DNA from: Gigaspora margarita
Lineage: Eukaryota; Glomeromycota; Glomeromycetes; Diversisporales; Gigasporaceae
Direction of reading: 5' to 3'
Length of the DNA: 64,000 bases
Assembly: GCA_009809945.1 (NCBI GenBank)
Contig: WTPW01001006.1
Coordinates: 35,844 to 99,843 of the forward strand
Of the stretch, positions 10,004 to 22,249 are shown one piece after another. The translations under genes and the position numbers were made by a program. The notes beneath the pieces were generated by a model. That model was not told where the DNA came from, did no database searches, and saw only the letters and a list, made by a program, of their open reading frames with translations. The first letter of the stretch is position 1; every line of letters starts with the position of its first letter.

Positions 10004-12178
10004 ATGACAATTTCAGATAAAATGTCCTTTTTGTCCACAATAGTAACAGGTGGCATTGGTAGCTCCTTGCTGGGGTCAGTCCTTATTTTGGTCAGAGTAA
10101 TAGGCAGGAGTAGGAGTAGGGGCAGTTTGTTTTTCAGCAAGATTGATACTAAGCTTAGCAATTTGTTCAGTAAGGAGTTCTATAGCCTTGTTAGTATCAT
10201 TTGCATTATGGTCAGAGATCATTATCTGTTCGGTTTCCCATTTGCGTGCTCTAGCAATAGCATTATCCAAAGTTTTGGGTTCAGCAGCTTGGACATTCAT
10301 AGCATATTCTGGGTGCAGTCCTTGAATAAAGAATTGGTTCATAACAGGAGCAGAGAAGATTTCATTCAGGTCTACTCTTCCTCTAAGTTTTTAAAGTGGC
10401 TAATATAGGTATCAACAGTGTCTGAGCCTTGTTTGATTTCAAAAAGTTGTTTTTGCCAAGTGGCTTTCTGTTTGGTAGTACTAAATTTTTCTTTGAAAAT
10501 GTGGGTAAAACTAACAATATTATCATTTCTATGATCATTGTCATGAAAAACAGTTGAGGGTGCCTCAAGACTAGTAAACCATTCTTGGCATTATCCTTCA
10601 TATAAGCACAGACAAGTTCTAGTTGGCGAGCAGGGCTCCAGTAGTTAGCTTTAGCAGCATGTTCAAATTCTTCTATCCAGGTTACAGGGTCTTGGGTTCC
10701 ATTACTATGGTAAAAATCAATTTTAAGCAGGAATTTTCCACTGCCTCTTCCCATAGCATTGGCAAGAGTAGTTATAGCTTCAGCAGCAGCTTGTAAAGCT
10801 TCGTTGGCTATATTTTCTTCAAGTTCTGGGTCTTCTACTATAGCATCTGATTCTGATTCTGAAAATATGAGTTCTTCTTGGTCAGGCTCTTCAGGTTCTT
10901 CTTTTGTTTCAACTAATTCTTCTTGGTTAGGTTCTTCTATTGGTTCTTTGTTGAGGTCTTCTTCTTCTTCGGATGCTTCCTTTTCTGATATTTCTTCTTC
11001 TGATTCAACTAATTCTTTGCTGGGTTCTTCTACGTGTTCCTGTAGATTTACTTCTTCTAAATTTATTTCTTCTTTAGCTTCTTCTAGATAAGCTCCAATT
11101 ATTCGAGGTTCAATAACTTCAACTTGGGGTAAGTGAATTCAGTTATCAGTTTGAAGAGGGGGTAGGTTAAGAGGAGTAGGATTGTGTGCTTTTTTGATTT
11201 GAGGATTAGGTTTGTTTATTAGGTTTGGTTGAGGAGTAGGTACTGGAAGTGCTTCTACTATCTGGTGACCAGTGAGAGCAGGTTGTGGAATAAAAAGTTG
11301 TTGACGTAAAGGAGATGTAGTTAGAGGAGTAGTATTAGGAGTTGTATTAGCTTGGTATAGTTTATTTACAACTAGTAATTTGGTGGTTATGGGTGGAGGA
11401 GTTTGTCAAAATATTGTACAGGATTAAGATTTTGGAGAAACCTTGGTAGTTGATTAGGAGATAGAGTATCAAGTTGAGGAAGAGATTGGTCAAGTCGAAT
11501 TTCAGAAAAAGGTGAAGAGGGAAGTGGAATGCGAGGAGAAAATTGGACTTGTATAGTATTTTCGTTGTAGGGTAAGAGAGAAGAGGTGTGAAAAGGTCCA
11601 GCAAAATTATCTAGATCTTCTGATTCTAAGATATATATTGATCGAGTGGTAGGAGAAATTCTATAATCTATCTCTTCATCAGTTCCTTGAGTAATAGGAG
11701 AAAGATGATCAAGGTTATCTATTACTCGGCCAAGTAGTGGAGTATAAATAGCAGGGGTTTCAAGATAGTGATCGAAGATGTTTTCTTCAAAGTCAGAGGG
11801 TAGAGTGGGAGCAAGAGTATAACGAGTATTAGCACGGAGGAGAGCAGTAATAACTGCTAAAGGATCAAGGTGAGGGTTATTGTATCTGCAACTAAAAACA
11901 ATGTCCCTGGCAGCGGCTCTAAGGGTACTATAATCTCGAGGGAGAGTTAAAATAAAATGGGCGTCAACTGTTTGTTGAATATAATAAAAGGCAAAATATG
12001 TATTTCGGTATTCATTCCAAAAATGACAGAAGGCTCTATGATATCCTATGGGTAGGTAACAAATATGACAAGATAAATCAGGATCAGTGACTTGTATAAC
12101 TTCAGTAGCAAGAGGAGAGGGGTGGTGAATATCGTGGGCTTCAATTTGTTCTAAATGAATTTGGTAAGCTCTACTCAT
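10004..12178 (-). pseudogene. gag: gag of the Ty3/gypsy element, broken
   Basis: Gag would form the intracellular virus-like particle. The first frame (12178 to 11387, 263 residues) starts MSRAYQIHLEQIEAH and has no clear homologue that I recognise. A frameshift near 11400 leads into a proline-rich and then strongly glutamate-rich stretch (about 11100-10780). Next comes a typical Ty3 capsid signature near 10740-10600, with DPVTWIEEFEHAAKANYW followed by a leucine-rich helix. Another break is followed by the capsid C-terminus (10342-10076, KTLDNAIARARKWE). It ends in a CCHC zinc knuckle at 10007-10048, in which a TGA replaces the residue before the N of the motif. At least two frameshifts and two stops make it a pseudogene. 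Confidence 0.8.
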
Positions 12179-12600
12179 ATAAAAGGTCTAAGTGGTAAGC
12201 AATTTAAAATTGTTGACTTAAGAGAAAAGAGAAAAAGGGTTAGATACTAAGGTGTCTAGAATATACTAAGAAAAGGTAAAAAAATTTCAAACTGGGTCTA
12301 AAAAAAAATAATAGATACCAAATAACTAAACAATAAAAGTGCTACAAAAGCAAAGGCTTCAAGTATGCCCTTCTGAACGAATCTTTTTCAATTTGACAGA
12401 AAAATACCAGTGCTACAAAAGCAAGAGGCTTCAAGTATGCCCTTCTGAACGAATCTTTTTCAATTCAACAGGTAAACCAAAAATAATAACTTTAATAAGA
12501 GAAGAAAAGAGACGAGAGAAATATTCTTGCAGAGAGAAGAGGAAAAAGGTTCTAAAGGTTCTAGCTATTTTTTAGTAATTTCCGCCAGAAGGCACCAAAA
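12157..12600 (-). other. Retrotransposon 5' leader with a 71-bp tandem duplication
   Basis: This is untranslated leader between the primer-binding site and the gag start at 12178. At 12339-12480 a 71-bp unit beginning GTGCTACAAAAGCAA and containing GCCCTTCTGAACGAATC occurs twice in tandem. It may be part of a packaging or dimerisation region, which is inference from position only. Confidence 0.65.
12580..12597 (-). promoter_or_regulatory. Primer-binding site (tRNA-complementary)
   Basis: Three bases inside the 5' LTR, the minus strand starts TGGTGCC. The + strand therefore reads ...GAAGGCACCA, the form of a mature tRNA 3' end with CCA. This is where minus-strand DNA synthesis would be primed. 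I cannot say which tRNA matches without the genome's tRNA set. Confidence 0.75.
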
Positions 12601-13156
12601 TGTTACAAGTGACTATTGCCTTCAATATAGTACTTGCAATACAACACACAGTGACAGGGATCTTGTAAGGGTCAAAGAAGATATGAAGTGGTATGCAAGT
12701 AGAATATTACTTTACTAGAGCGGTTCGTTATATTTATTTATTAAAGAGCAAGAGAGTATTTATTGGGTAAAGATATATTTTATTTATTTATAAGATAATA
12801 TTCAAGATAGATAACTATTCCTAAACATTAGAGGGAGAAGAGGGGAATCTGAGTCTATTGTACAGGAAGGCAGAAAACTAGGGTTTATATACCTTTTAAT
12901 TATTAGAAGTAGAAACAGTAGAAATGGTAGAAATGGTAGAAATGGTAGAAATAGTAGAAATAGTAGAAATGGTAGAAATAGTAGAAATGGTTAACCATGT
13001 TACTCGTACTTCTAACTTAGCCATATATAGTTAATAATATAAAATAATATAAAATAATATAATAAAATAAGATAATAAAATAATCCAATAAAATATAATT
13101 AAAATAATACTAGAAAATAAATTAAAGAAACTAATACTAAAACTCATTCTACAACA
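12601..13156 (-). repeat. 5' LTR of the Ty3/gypsy element
   Basis: This 556-bp direct repeat of 2950-3478 has TG...CA ends and AT-rich U3-like sequence. It is the upstream LTR because the coding regions read leftward. In the first roughly 215 bp I count twelve substitutions against the other LTR, all transitions, plus a small indel, so the copy is not recent. A 9-bp microsatellite (GGTAGAAAT type) lies near 12905-12990 and accounts for most of the length difference. Confidence 0.92.
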
Positions 13157-15528
13157 TCGTGATGTTGATTATTTGCGAATTCTGAGGTGGCTACTTCGGC
13201 AAGTTCACATATACTAAATACAATTAAATTTTATAAGTAATCAGGTTTTTAAATTATCTTGAAATTAGAATTTTCCTCAATTGTCATTTGTAATGCGTCA
13301 TAACATATTTAGTAAGTTCAAAGCAAAAACCTATTAAAGCGATATTTAGTTTATAAACATACAATAGATAAATATAGTACCATATGATGCATATTGTGAT
13401 GTATTTACTCTGTTTAATGCATTGCCTAATTAGTTATAGAATTTGCAGATGGTACATCATTAAAAATGCTATATATCAATACAAACATAATGCAAATGCG
13501 ATACAATAGAAATGTAAACATGGCTTTGATTACATAAATCATATTAGTAGTCGAACACATTCAGTCACATTTAAATAAATTTAAAAAGCATAACCAATCA
13601 GATGTAAATACATTGTCTATATATATTACTGTAATATTGCGATAAGCCATAAATTCACTACACACAGTCACATATCAATTATCAACCTGAAATTGTTTGT
13701 GCTTTACAGATTTAGAAATTACTGCCAATTGTGAAATCCAACCAAATGCAATATTTTGTAGACAAACATCATTCATATTCATGTAAACCATACTCTTCAT
13801 TTTCACTTATAGAAAAATTAAACCTGATCAGCCACAAAGCATACCTTGCGCATCAATAAGTCTTTCGCTACGATTTCTTCAATACACCCTTTGACGATCA
13901 TCAAGTATCAATTCATCTACCTAGCAAAAAATAAATTAAAAGAAAATCAAAAATACAAAATCGAAGAAGCACATGCATAATCATACATAGAAAATAACAA
14001 TCAATATTAACAAATTCACTTACATTTTCGTGTCTGACACTTAACCGCCTGTGCTTCTCATTCAAAATCTAGAACAGAATCGAATTCAGATTCAGATTCT
14101 AATTCAAGAATCAAAAAATATACAAAAATAGAGGGTGTAGATCATTCCTTTTATATAATTATGAGACAATTGTTTTGTCAATCCCGCAATCAAAATTAAA
14201 TTGATACAATACGTATGTAAAAAAAAAAAGAAGCTATATTAGACAAAATCAAGTAAAACCCATACCAAAAATAGAAAGAACATGCCAGCAAAATTGAATA
14301 GCGTTAATTAAGAGTTTTAAAAGATAGAATAAAAAAATTTTTAGTACTAGATATAACAAACTCTTTTGATTAATTATTGAGCTTTTGTGAGATCAAAAGG
14401 TTCTAGTCACTACTTAAATTTTCTTGTTAAAAGTAATGTTTAATACCTTAATGTCAAAAGTCCAAAGTTTATAAATACTACTATTAAAGAATATTATAAA
14501 TATAGAAAGTTTCTTTCTATTTTCTTTTACTTATCTTTGTGAGTTCTCTTCAAAAAGAACATATATTGAAGTACTTGCACACTAATGAAATAACTCTCAA
14601 AAGAATATATTTGGTCATAATGCTTTTTTTAATACAACTAGGCCTTTTTTATTCTTATTTATTATTTTCTTTGAACTTCTAAAATATTTTTTAACAAGAA
14701 ATAAAACCTTCTAAATTGTTAACTTGTAATTCTACTTTATCAAAAGAAAGAAACAGTTTCAATTTGACTGCTTTTTTTGAAAGTACTGTATCTTATTTTA
14801 TATAAAAATAAAATAGTTTGTAGTAAGTCATAGCATTTGAATAGTCCTAATATATGAAAGTGTAAAAGAAAAAACTAGTTCCAATTACTTTTAAACTAGA
14901 TAGTGCACTTGGATATAACTTTATACAAAATCTAGTTAAATCAATCAACCAAAATATTAGTTTGTCAATATTAAGCAGTTGATAATTAATAGTTAACTTG
15001 ACTGAGCATATATAGCATCAATTAATTTATTGGCAAATGTTTCTTTTAGTCAAATAGAAGTTCTTTCGAACTATTAAATTAACTAAAAATATCTTCTATA
15101 AGGAGCTTTGCCATAGATAAAGCAATTATTTTAAAGTGAGCATGTGCTTTTAGCCACTTTATTAAATATTTAATGGCAATAATAATATATCTACTTTTGG
15201 ACAGAATTAGAGATAATAGTCTAACAATATTGATTTCTACTTGATCAAAAAGTTGTCTGATCTTGATTAGATAAAGGAGTTCATATATTTAAAATTTTAC
15301 TTTTGTCTAATAGGTATTACAAAACCTTAAATACTTATTAATATCTTTTCTATTTGTAGCTAAAAAAAACTATTAAAAAATTTATTAAAGTTAGGATAAC
15401 ATTAAAATGCCTAGAGAAAAAGTCTAAATGCATACTAAAGAAAATAGCAAAAACTTTATAAGTAATAGAACTCAAAATAGATAATAAGCTAGCTAACAAG
15501 ACTTTTTAAATAAAAATTGTTAATAATG
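13157..15528. other. AT-rich intergenic region, nearly featureless
   Basis: Apart from the exon-like pieces near 13.88-14.07 kb, I see no gene, RNA or clear repeat. Short hairpins are common but not above what such A+T content would give. Confidence 0.5.
13879..14068 (-). pseudogene. Possible terminal exons of an unrecognised gene
   Basis: On the minus strand, 14068-14024 (45 nt) is open in one frame only (ILNEKHRRLSVRHEN). It follows a pyrimidine-rich CTGTTCTAG and is followed by a consensus donor GTAAGT. A 103-nt intron-sized gap ends TAG at 13921. The same phase then continues VDELILDDRQRVY to a TGA at 13881-13879. Splice signals and charged composition suggest the last exons of a gene. 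No upstream exon could be found above 14070 and the product is not recognised, so a relic is equally likely. Confidence 0.25.
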
Positions 15529-16083
15529 CAGTCTTCCTTCCATATAATCACCCAATTTGTCTAGCACTTTTTGGTGATTCTATAGAGGGGTAATTATATA
15601 ACATTACTTCTATATAATCACATAATATACAATAATATATAAAATATAATTTTAAAAAAATAAATAATATAGTTACTAATTTCAAACTTCAGACCAGACA
15701 AATTATAAGTTTAGTTCAAATCTGGTCCAAACAAGTTTACTGAGTGTATGAAGTTAAAATTAATTAGTAAAGTTTTGTAAATTTTAAAATTTTATAGAAT
15801 TTTATTAATAAAATTCTATAAAATCTTATAATTCATAAATTTTTATTAATTAATTCAAATTTCATGCACTAAGTAAATTTGTTCAGCACCTAAAAATACA
15901 TTAAATTAGCAATATGTTTTATTTTACTTGAAATTTGAAGGAAAAATGCATAATTGTAGATCAAAAAAGTCAAATTTAATTATTTTTTCTTCAAATTTTA
16001 AGTAAAAATAAAAACTACTTTGCTGATTTAAAATATTTTTAAGTGCTAAACAAGTTTACTTATTGCATGAAGTTAGAACTAAT

Positions 16084-17008
16084 CAGTAATGGTAAATGAC
16101 CTGGTCATTTGCAAATTTTTTAAATGACCTCAAATGATCCTGAAATAACCAGTCATTAATGGTCATCTCAATTTTGGTCATTTAGAAATGACTCGCGACC
16201 AAATGACCATGTCATTTAGAAATGACTAAGTTCATTTGCGGATCATTTGTCATTGGACCATCATGCATATAGAGGTTGTATCCCATTCCTAATATTTTTA
16301 CATAGATTGATCAACTTTAACTGCATTACGATAATGCATATATATAGGTTTCAAAATAAGCTGGGTTGGGCTAGGTATTTGTAAACTCAGGCCAAAACTC
16401 AATAAAAGTTTATATGCCCGGTTCAACCTAGGGATGGTAAATAACTCGATCATTTAATCAAAATTTAAATGACTCCAAGCTATTAAATCATAACAAGATC
16501 ATTTTGGTTATTAAGTTCATTTAGGTCATTGGCATATAAATAATTTATTGGTCGAATTGCTCATATAAAAAGTTATCAAACTTTATTACTTTTCTTATCA
16601 AAAATCTTAGCTATATATTAAAGTCACAAATTTTACTAAGTCAATTAATATTTGGGGTCTGTTCTTTGAAAATCAAGTTTGGATTATATAATTTACTATG
16701 TCCATAAGGTCATTTTTAAGGAACAGACCCCATTTATGTCTTAAATAAAGTTTTTGATATATGCAATTTTATCTGTTATTATTTTGAACAACTTTACTTA
16801 TAATTAAATATTAATTGACTTATTGCTACAATTATTGATTATGATTTAATTTTGTTTGGCGGCCAATTCTGATTGGCTAAAGAGCATTAGAATATTAACT
16901 AACAAATGTTAAATGACCTTCTAGGTCATTTTAGCCTCGAAATGATCCAATGACTAGTCATTTGTCATTTGGGTTATTTGAGTCATTTCAGGTCATTTGC
17001 CATCACTG
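16084..17008. mobile_element. hAT-type non-autonomous element with perfect 8-bp duplication
   Basis: It starts CAGTAATGGTAAATGACC and ends GGTCATTTGCCATCACTG, inverted copies with two or three mismatches. GAACTAAT lies immediately before (16076-16083) and immediately after (17009-17016). An 8-bp duplication with CAGTR ends is diagnostic of hAT elements. The interior is full of short GGTCATTT/AAATGACC repeats in both orientations, probably subterminal binding sites. No transposase frame remains. It sits within one unit of the palindromic array, so it is younger than the array. Confidence 0.9.
16654..16731. mobile_element. 78-bp MITE nested in the hAT element
   Basis: GGGGTCTGTTCTTTGAAAAT at 16654 and its near-perfect inverse ending CAGACCCC at 16731 frame a 78-bp unit. 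ATTT lies on both sides. It is inside the hAT element, making a third nesting level. Confidence 0.6.
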
Positions 17009-18483
17009 GAACTAATAGTAAAATGTTATAAATAATAGGATTTTATAGAATTTTGTTAATAAAATTCTATAAAATTTTATAATTCACAAATTTTTATTAA
17101 TTAATTCTAACTTTATGCACTAAGTAAACTTGTATAGCACCAAAAATACATCAAATTGTAAAATTATTTTATTTTACTTGAAATTTAAATAAAAGATGCA
17201 TAATTTTAGATTTTTGATCAAAAAAGTAAAATTTAAGCATCTTTTCTCCAAATTTCAAGTAAAATAAAAACAACTCTACTGAGTTAATATACTTTTGGGT
17301 GCTAAACAAGTTTACTTAGTGCATAAAGATAGTAAAATTTTGGCAATTATAAAAATTTTGTAGAATTTTATTAATAAAATTCTATAAAATCTTTATTCAC
17401 AAAATTTTACTAAATATTTCTATCTTTATGCACTAAGTAAACTTGTTTAATACCTAAAAGTATATTAAATGGGTAGAGCTGTTTTTATTTTTACTTAACA
17501 TTTGGAAAAAAGATGTTTAAATTTTACTTTTTTGATCAAAAATCCAAAATTATGTATCTTTCCTCCAAATTTCAAGTAAAATAAAAACAATATTGTCAAT
17601 TTAATGTATTTTTAAATGCTAAACAAGTTTAACTAGTGAATTATGTTAAAATTAATTAGTGAAATGTTGTGAATTATAAGATTTTGTAGAATTTTATTAA
17701 TAAAATTTTATAAAATCTTTATAATTGCCAAAATATTATTAATTAATTTTAACTTTACGCATTAAGTAAACTTGTTTAGCACCTAAAAATACATTAAATT
17801 GGTAGAGTTGTTTTTATTTTACTTAAAATTTGGAGAAAAGATGCTTAAATTTGACCTTTTTAATCAAAAGTCCAAAATTATGCATCTTTACTACAAATTT
17901 CAAGTAAAATAAAACCAACTTTGCCAATTTAATATATTTTTTAGTGCTAAATAAGTTTACTTAGTGAATTAAGTTAGAATTTATTGGTAAAATTTGTGAG
18001 TCATAAGATTTTATAGACTTTTATTAATAAAATTCTATTAAATCTTAGGAATCACAAATGTTTACTAAATAATTCTAACTTAATGCGCTAAGTAAACTTA
18101 TTCAGCACCTAAAAATACATTAAATTAGTAAAGTAGTTTTTATTTTACTTAAAATTCAGAGAAAAGATGCTTAAATTTATCTTTTTTATCAAAAATTCAA
18201 AATTATGCATCTTTTCTCCAAATTTCAAGTAAAATAAAAACAACATTTTTGATTTGATATATTTTTAGGTGCTGAACAAGTTTACTTAATGCATGAAATT
18301 AGAATTTATTTGTAAAATTTTGTGAATCATAAGATTTTGTAGAATTTTATTAATAAAATTCTATAAAACTTATAATTTGTGGTTAACCAATCACAATTAT
18401 GCATTTACAGGCAATAGAAAAATTGTGATTATAGAGAAGTATATTTTTTAATAAATTAGTTTAAAAAAATGTGATAGTGATTA

Positions 18484-19770
18484 TCCCTTAAACGGTTTTG
18501 CAGGCAAATTTGCCTGCAATTTTGAAAAATATTTAAAATTTTTTGAATAAACTAAAAATTTATTAATGATATAATATATAATAATTTATATATATATTAT
18601 TTAATTAAATTTTAGTAATTTTATTTAAAAAATTTTTTAAATTTATCAAAAAATTTTAGAGTATAAAAAAAAAACCAATTTGGCATGAATTTGTCAAATT
18701 TAACTTTTACAAAATTACAATAACTTGTGATCTAGCAGTCAGAATTTAACGATTTTAGTACTATTCGAATCATCTCATCATAATGAATCGAATGGTACCC
18801 AAATCGTTAAATTCTGATCACTATATCACAAGTTATAATTATTAGTCCAAAATTTATAAAAACTTGACGATCTTGTAATACATTGATCAGAATTTAATGA
18901 TTTTGGTACCATTTGATTTGTCTTGATGGGACAGTTCGAATGGTGCCAAAATCATTAAATTATGATCACTAGATCCCAAGATATTCACAAAAAACAATTT
19001 GTAATACAGTTTTGTAAAGAATTCAGATTGTTTTTGCTGAATTCCTATGCCAAACTGCGCTGCAAATTATTTTTTGTGAATACCTTATGATCTAGTGATC
19101 AGAATTTAGCGATTTTGGTACCATTCGAACCATATCATCGAGACGAATCAAATGGTACCAAAATCGCTAAATTCTGATTAATATATCATGAGATTGTCAA
19201 GTTTTTATAAAATTTGAATTAATAGCTATAGCTTGTGATGTAGTGGTTAGAATTTAATAATTTTGGTACCACCGATTCACCTTGATCAGATGATTCGAAT
19301 GGTACCAAAATCGTTAAATTTCAATTACTAGATAACAAGCTATTATAAATATAAAATATATAAAAAAATTCAAATTATAGATCTATACAGATCTTACTAA
19401 ATTTATTTTTCCAATAAAATATTAAAATTTTTATATCGAAAATAAGTTATTTTTTTATATTAGCTTTAATTTTGTACTATGAATTATAAGTTTAAAACTA
19501 ATATTTATAGTTTCTACATACTAGCAAATAATTTTTTTTAACCAATTAATAATTTTTTAAAAAAAATTGCCTGTTTTAAGCTAATAAGTAAACCAAAAAT
19601 TTTTCTATATAATATAAAATTAAATAATGCTATTATATAATTCTTGTTTTTAAAATTTTAATAAAAAATTTTTATTTTAATATTTCAAATTTTTAAAAAA
19701 GTAGATCAGAAGTAAATTTATACTAAAAATAGCAGGCAAATTTGCCTGCAATTGCTTATACATTAAGGGA
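18484..19770. mobile_element. TCCCTTAA-ended element, copy 1 (TA target)
   Basis: TA|TCCCTTAAACGG at the left and ATTAAGGGA|TA at the right define a 1287-bp unit. Just inside both ends is the palindrome GCAGGCAAATTTGCCTGC. The interior carries about five palindromes of roughly 100 bp built from a module with GATCAGAATTTAACGATTTT and GGTACCATTCGA. An inverted full-length relative lies at 43934-45199 with the same ends and TA flanks, which supports the boundaries. No transposase ORF is present. Confidence 0.85.
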
Positions 19771-19885
19771 TACTATTAATGTATTATATAAATGTATTTT
19801 TAATATAAAAAAATGACCATACAAAATTGTATGATTATATAGAGTTTGTGATCATATAGGAGGTAATTGTATGGGAGGAAGACTG

Positions 19886-22199
19886 AATATAATATCTTGT
19901 TTGTATATTCAAATACTTTTGTTGTTAAGGTTTTAGATTTGTAGTATTTATAAAGATTTGGCAAAGGTTTGGTCTATTGTAGTAATAATAATAAAAATAA
20001 TAGTACTTGAAAATAATTGAAAAATAATATTAAATTTGTGTAGAAAAAATCAATAGGTTGTAATAGAATATATAGAAATACAAAACAATCAATCAAAACT
20101 GGATTAATTTCAATAAAAAATCAGATAATTTAGCAATTCAAAAAAGACATTTAGTGTTGATATATTGTTACTAGTATGATATTTAGTAGTGATATTATAT
20201 TCTTGCAAGACCATAATCCATTATTGTCCAAAGAACACTCACAGGTAGAGCAATAGTACACCTGATTTCTGTGTGTTAACAATTTTGAATCCTGAATGGC
20301 TAGATCAGGTATAATATAAAAAACAATTAAAACATAGAAAACTGATAGTTATTTGCTAGATCAGGTGCAACATAAAAATTAATTTTATTTTTGTTCTTTG
20401 GACTTTAAATAGTTCCCATTTTTTTAAATAAAAATACCTTTGAGGCAGCTTATAGCTCAATAAAAATTTAAAAGCTAAATAATCTATAACAGTCACAGGA
20501 AATAACCATTTACAGGAGTTCCAAATGTTGTACATTAATAAAATTACAATGTTAATCATCAATTTCTATATGAAAATTTGTCTTCGCGTGATATTGTTCC
20601 TATGATAACCCCATGTTTGTAAAACCTTCTAGTATTGTTTATAAATCAAAATTAAACCCTCAGTATTTACTTATATACCTACATAAGATTCATCTCTTAA
20701 TCATTTGTAGTCCAAAGAGAATCTTTACTTGAAGTTGGAGTGACCTAACCCTGTAATATAATATATAGGTATATTACTTGGACACTTCAGAGCTGATAAT
20801 AGAGTCACTAGTTTTCTGTTAGTCTTTTTTCTTTTTGGATTTTGGCTTGAACTTACTAATCTAATATAGTTGATATTTAGGATATATCTAATATATTTAT
20901 TATCTTTATTATATTTATTATAGCCATTATATTTAGCATTAGCATATATCAAATATATTGATTATATAGATTTCTTTATTTATTATTGTATTTATTTATA
21001 TTGAACAAACATATATAAATACTCAAAGTTTTTCATTTGCTAAAAAGCAGAAAAAAGAATCTTTAGTTTATTGAATAAAATAGTAATGAAGTAGTATGTC
21101 TTCACTGAAATACATTTGATACAATTCTTAGTATCCTCATATACTATTAATTGTGACCTCTTTCATAATTGCAAATCCTCCAAGCCTCTTTACAAAATAT
21201 TGCCCAAATAACAGTATCCCTTCTGACCCTTGCATACCATAGTAATTAGTGTGAATTATATAAAGTGTCTCCCTGCATTAGTCGCTCTAGTCTCTAACAT
21301 TTCTTTAAAGAGGTAAAATCTAGGTTGACAACAGTTTTTTGCTCAAGTTCAAGTTACTATCATCAAATTCAAGTTCACATTTTGATAAAGCAAAAGCCTA
21401 CAAAAAAAAAGAAGTATTAGTTATCACTAAGAAAAAAGAAAAAAAAACCCCAAATAGAAAAGTAAAATTGTTACTTATCGTATACTATTTCTTATTTATT
21501 GCCCAATAAATTTTCAAGCACCTAATGTACATTCTAATAAAGCAAAGTTCTACAAAACAAAAAAAAATTAGCTATTCTTAAAAAATAAAAACATTAAACT
21601 CAACTGAAGTTGTTTAAAGTGAACTAACTACTTCAGTAATCTGAATTGTAAAATCTCCAAAATTCATAAAAAAAACATCTCTAAGTAAACATTCTAAAGT
21701 CACAAGTAATGCGCCTTTATACCAATAAGATTATTTGAAGAGCTCTCTGTTCTCTACTCTCTACCAAACAAATCTGAGTTGAAAACAAAGCATTTGGAAG
21801 AAAATCTTCAGATTTGTGCTCAAAACTTTCCAATCTTCAATTTGATCTTGAGCCAAGTGAAGCTATGGCAACTAGTGTAATTTTAGTATAAAACAGTAGC
21901 TTGAAACCTGAAGAATAAAAATCAATTAAGGTTGAAAAAGTCTTATTATAACTAACAGTGAGTTTTTTTTATATTTAAGTTTTGCAATTATATGTTACAT
22001 GAAATTGATTTACTATTATAAGCATCAGGGATGGACATGTTCTATGACTAATAACCAAATTAAACCTAATTTTATAAAGATACTAGCAAAAATAAAATAT
22101 CAACTATACAAGTATTAGGGGCACTACAAATATTACATAATATCTTTTTATCAAGGGGTACCCTCTTTCCCCACATAAGACAATTCTAATTGGTCGATT
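19886..22199. other. AT-rich region with one small repeat, no gene
   Basis: Apart from the repeat at 20226-20403 nothing is recognised. Short frames at 20356-20562 and 20725-20952 are Ile/Tyr/Asn-rich translations of AT-rich DNA and are not supported. Confidence 0.5.
20226..20403. mobile_element. GTCCAAAGAACA-ended MITE-like repeat, copy 1
   Basis: It begins GTCCAAAGAACA and ends TGTTCTTTGGAC. The interior (CACCTGATTTCTGTGTGTTAA, two GCTAGATCAGGT motifs) is shared with 23416-23584. Two copies with matching ends support a dispersed element. Confidence 0.65.
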
Positions 22200-22249
22200 T
22201 TAAAAAAAAATTTATCAAAATTTTACTAATAGATTATAATTTTGGGCTG

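Larger units (their letters stand above)
2950..13156 (-). mobile_element. Ty3/gypsy LTR retrotransposon, full-length, decayed
   Basis: The element is bounded by two direct repeats (2950-3478 and 12601-13156), each starting TGTTACAAG and ending CTACAACA. Read on the minus strand it has a tRNA-complementary primer-binding site just inside the right LTR and a purine tract just inside the left LTR. Between them lie gag, zinc knuckle, aspartic protease, reverse transcriptase, RNase H and integrase, which is the Ty3/gypsy (Metaviridae) gene order, followed by an extra ORF. Every coding region is broken by stops or frameshifts, so it cannot be autonomous. The flanks TCAT (2946-2949) and TCGT (13157-13160) are only a one-mismatch 4-bp duplication. 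About 10.2 kb is long for the group because of the extra Cys-rich region and third ORF. Confidence 0.93.
15710..18375. repeat. Tandem array of ~325-bp double-palindrome units (array 1)
   Basis: The motif GCTAAACAAGTTTACTTA (with variants) recurs near 15725, 16043, 17300, 17617, 17945 and 18268. Once the 925-bp hAT insertion plus its 8-bp duplication is removed, the spacing is 317-328 bp throughout. Each unit holds two palindromes, one centred on ATTTTATTAATAAAAT and one on TTTTTTGATCAAAAAA. No coding potential is seen. Confidence 0.8.
15529..19885. mobile_element. Large CAGTC-ended inverted-repeat unit (composite)
   Basis: Left end CAGTCTTCCTTCCATA at 15529 and right end GAGGAAGACTG ending at 19885 are inverted copies over about 25-30 bp with a few mismatches. 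Between them lie a palindromic 325-bp array, an hAT element and a TCCCTTAA element, all apparently accumulated inside. The target duplication is unclear. The CAGTC(N)nCC ends resemble the smaller elements at 24934, 40590 and 49750. Confidence 0.5.

Noticed and set aside
12339..12718. Two + strand frames in the leader and LTR
   Set aside because: They translate the 71-bp tandem duplication and the LTR itself; no independent support.
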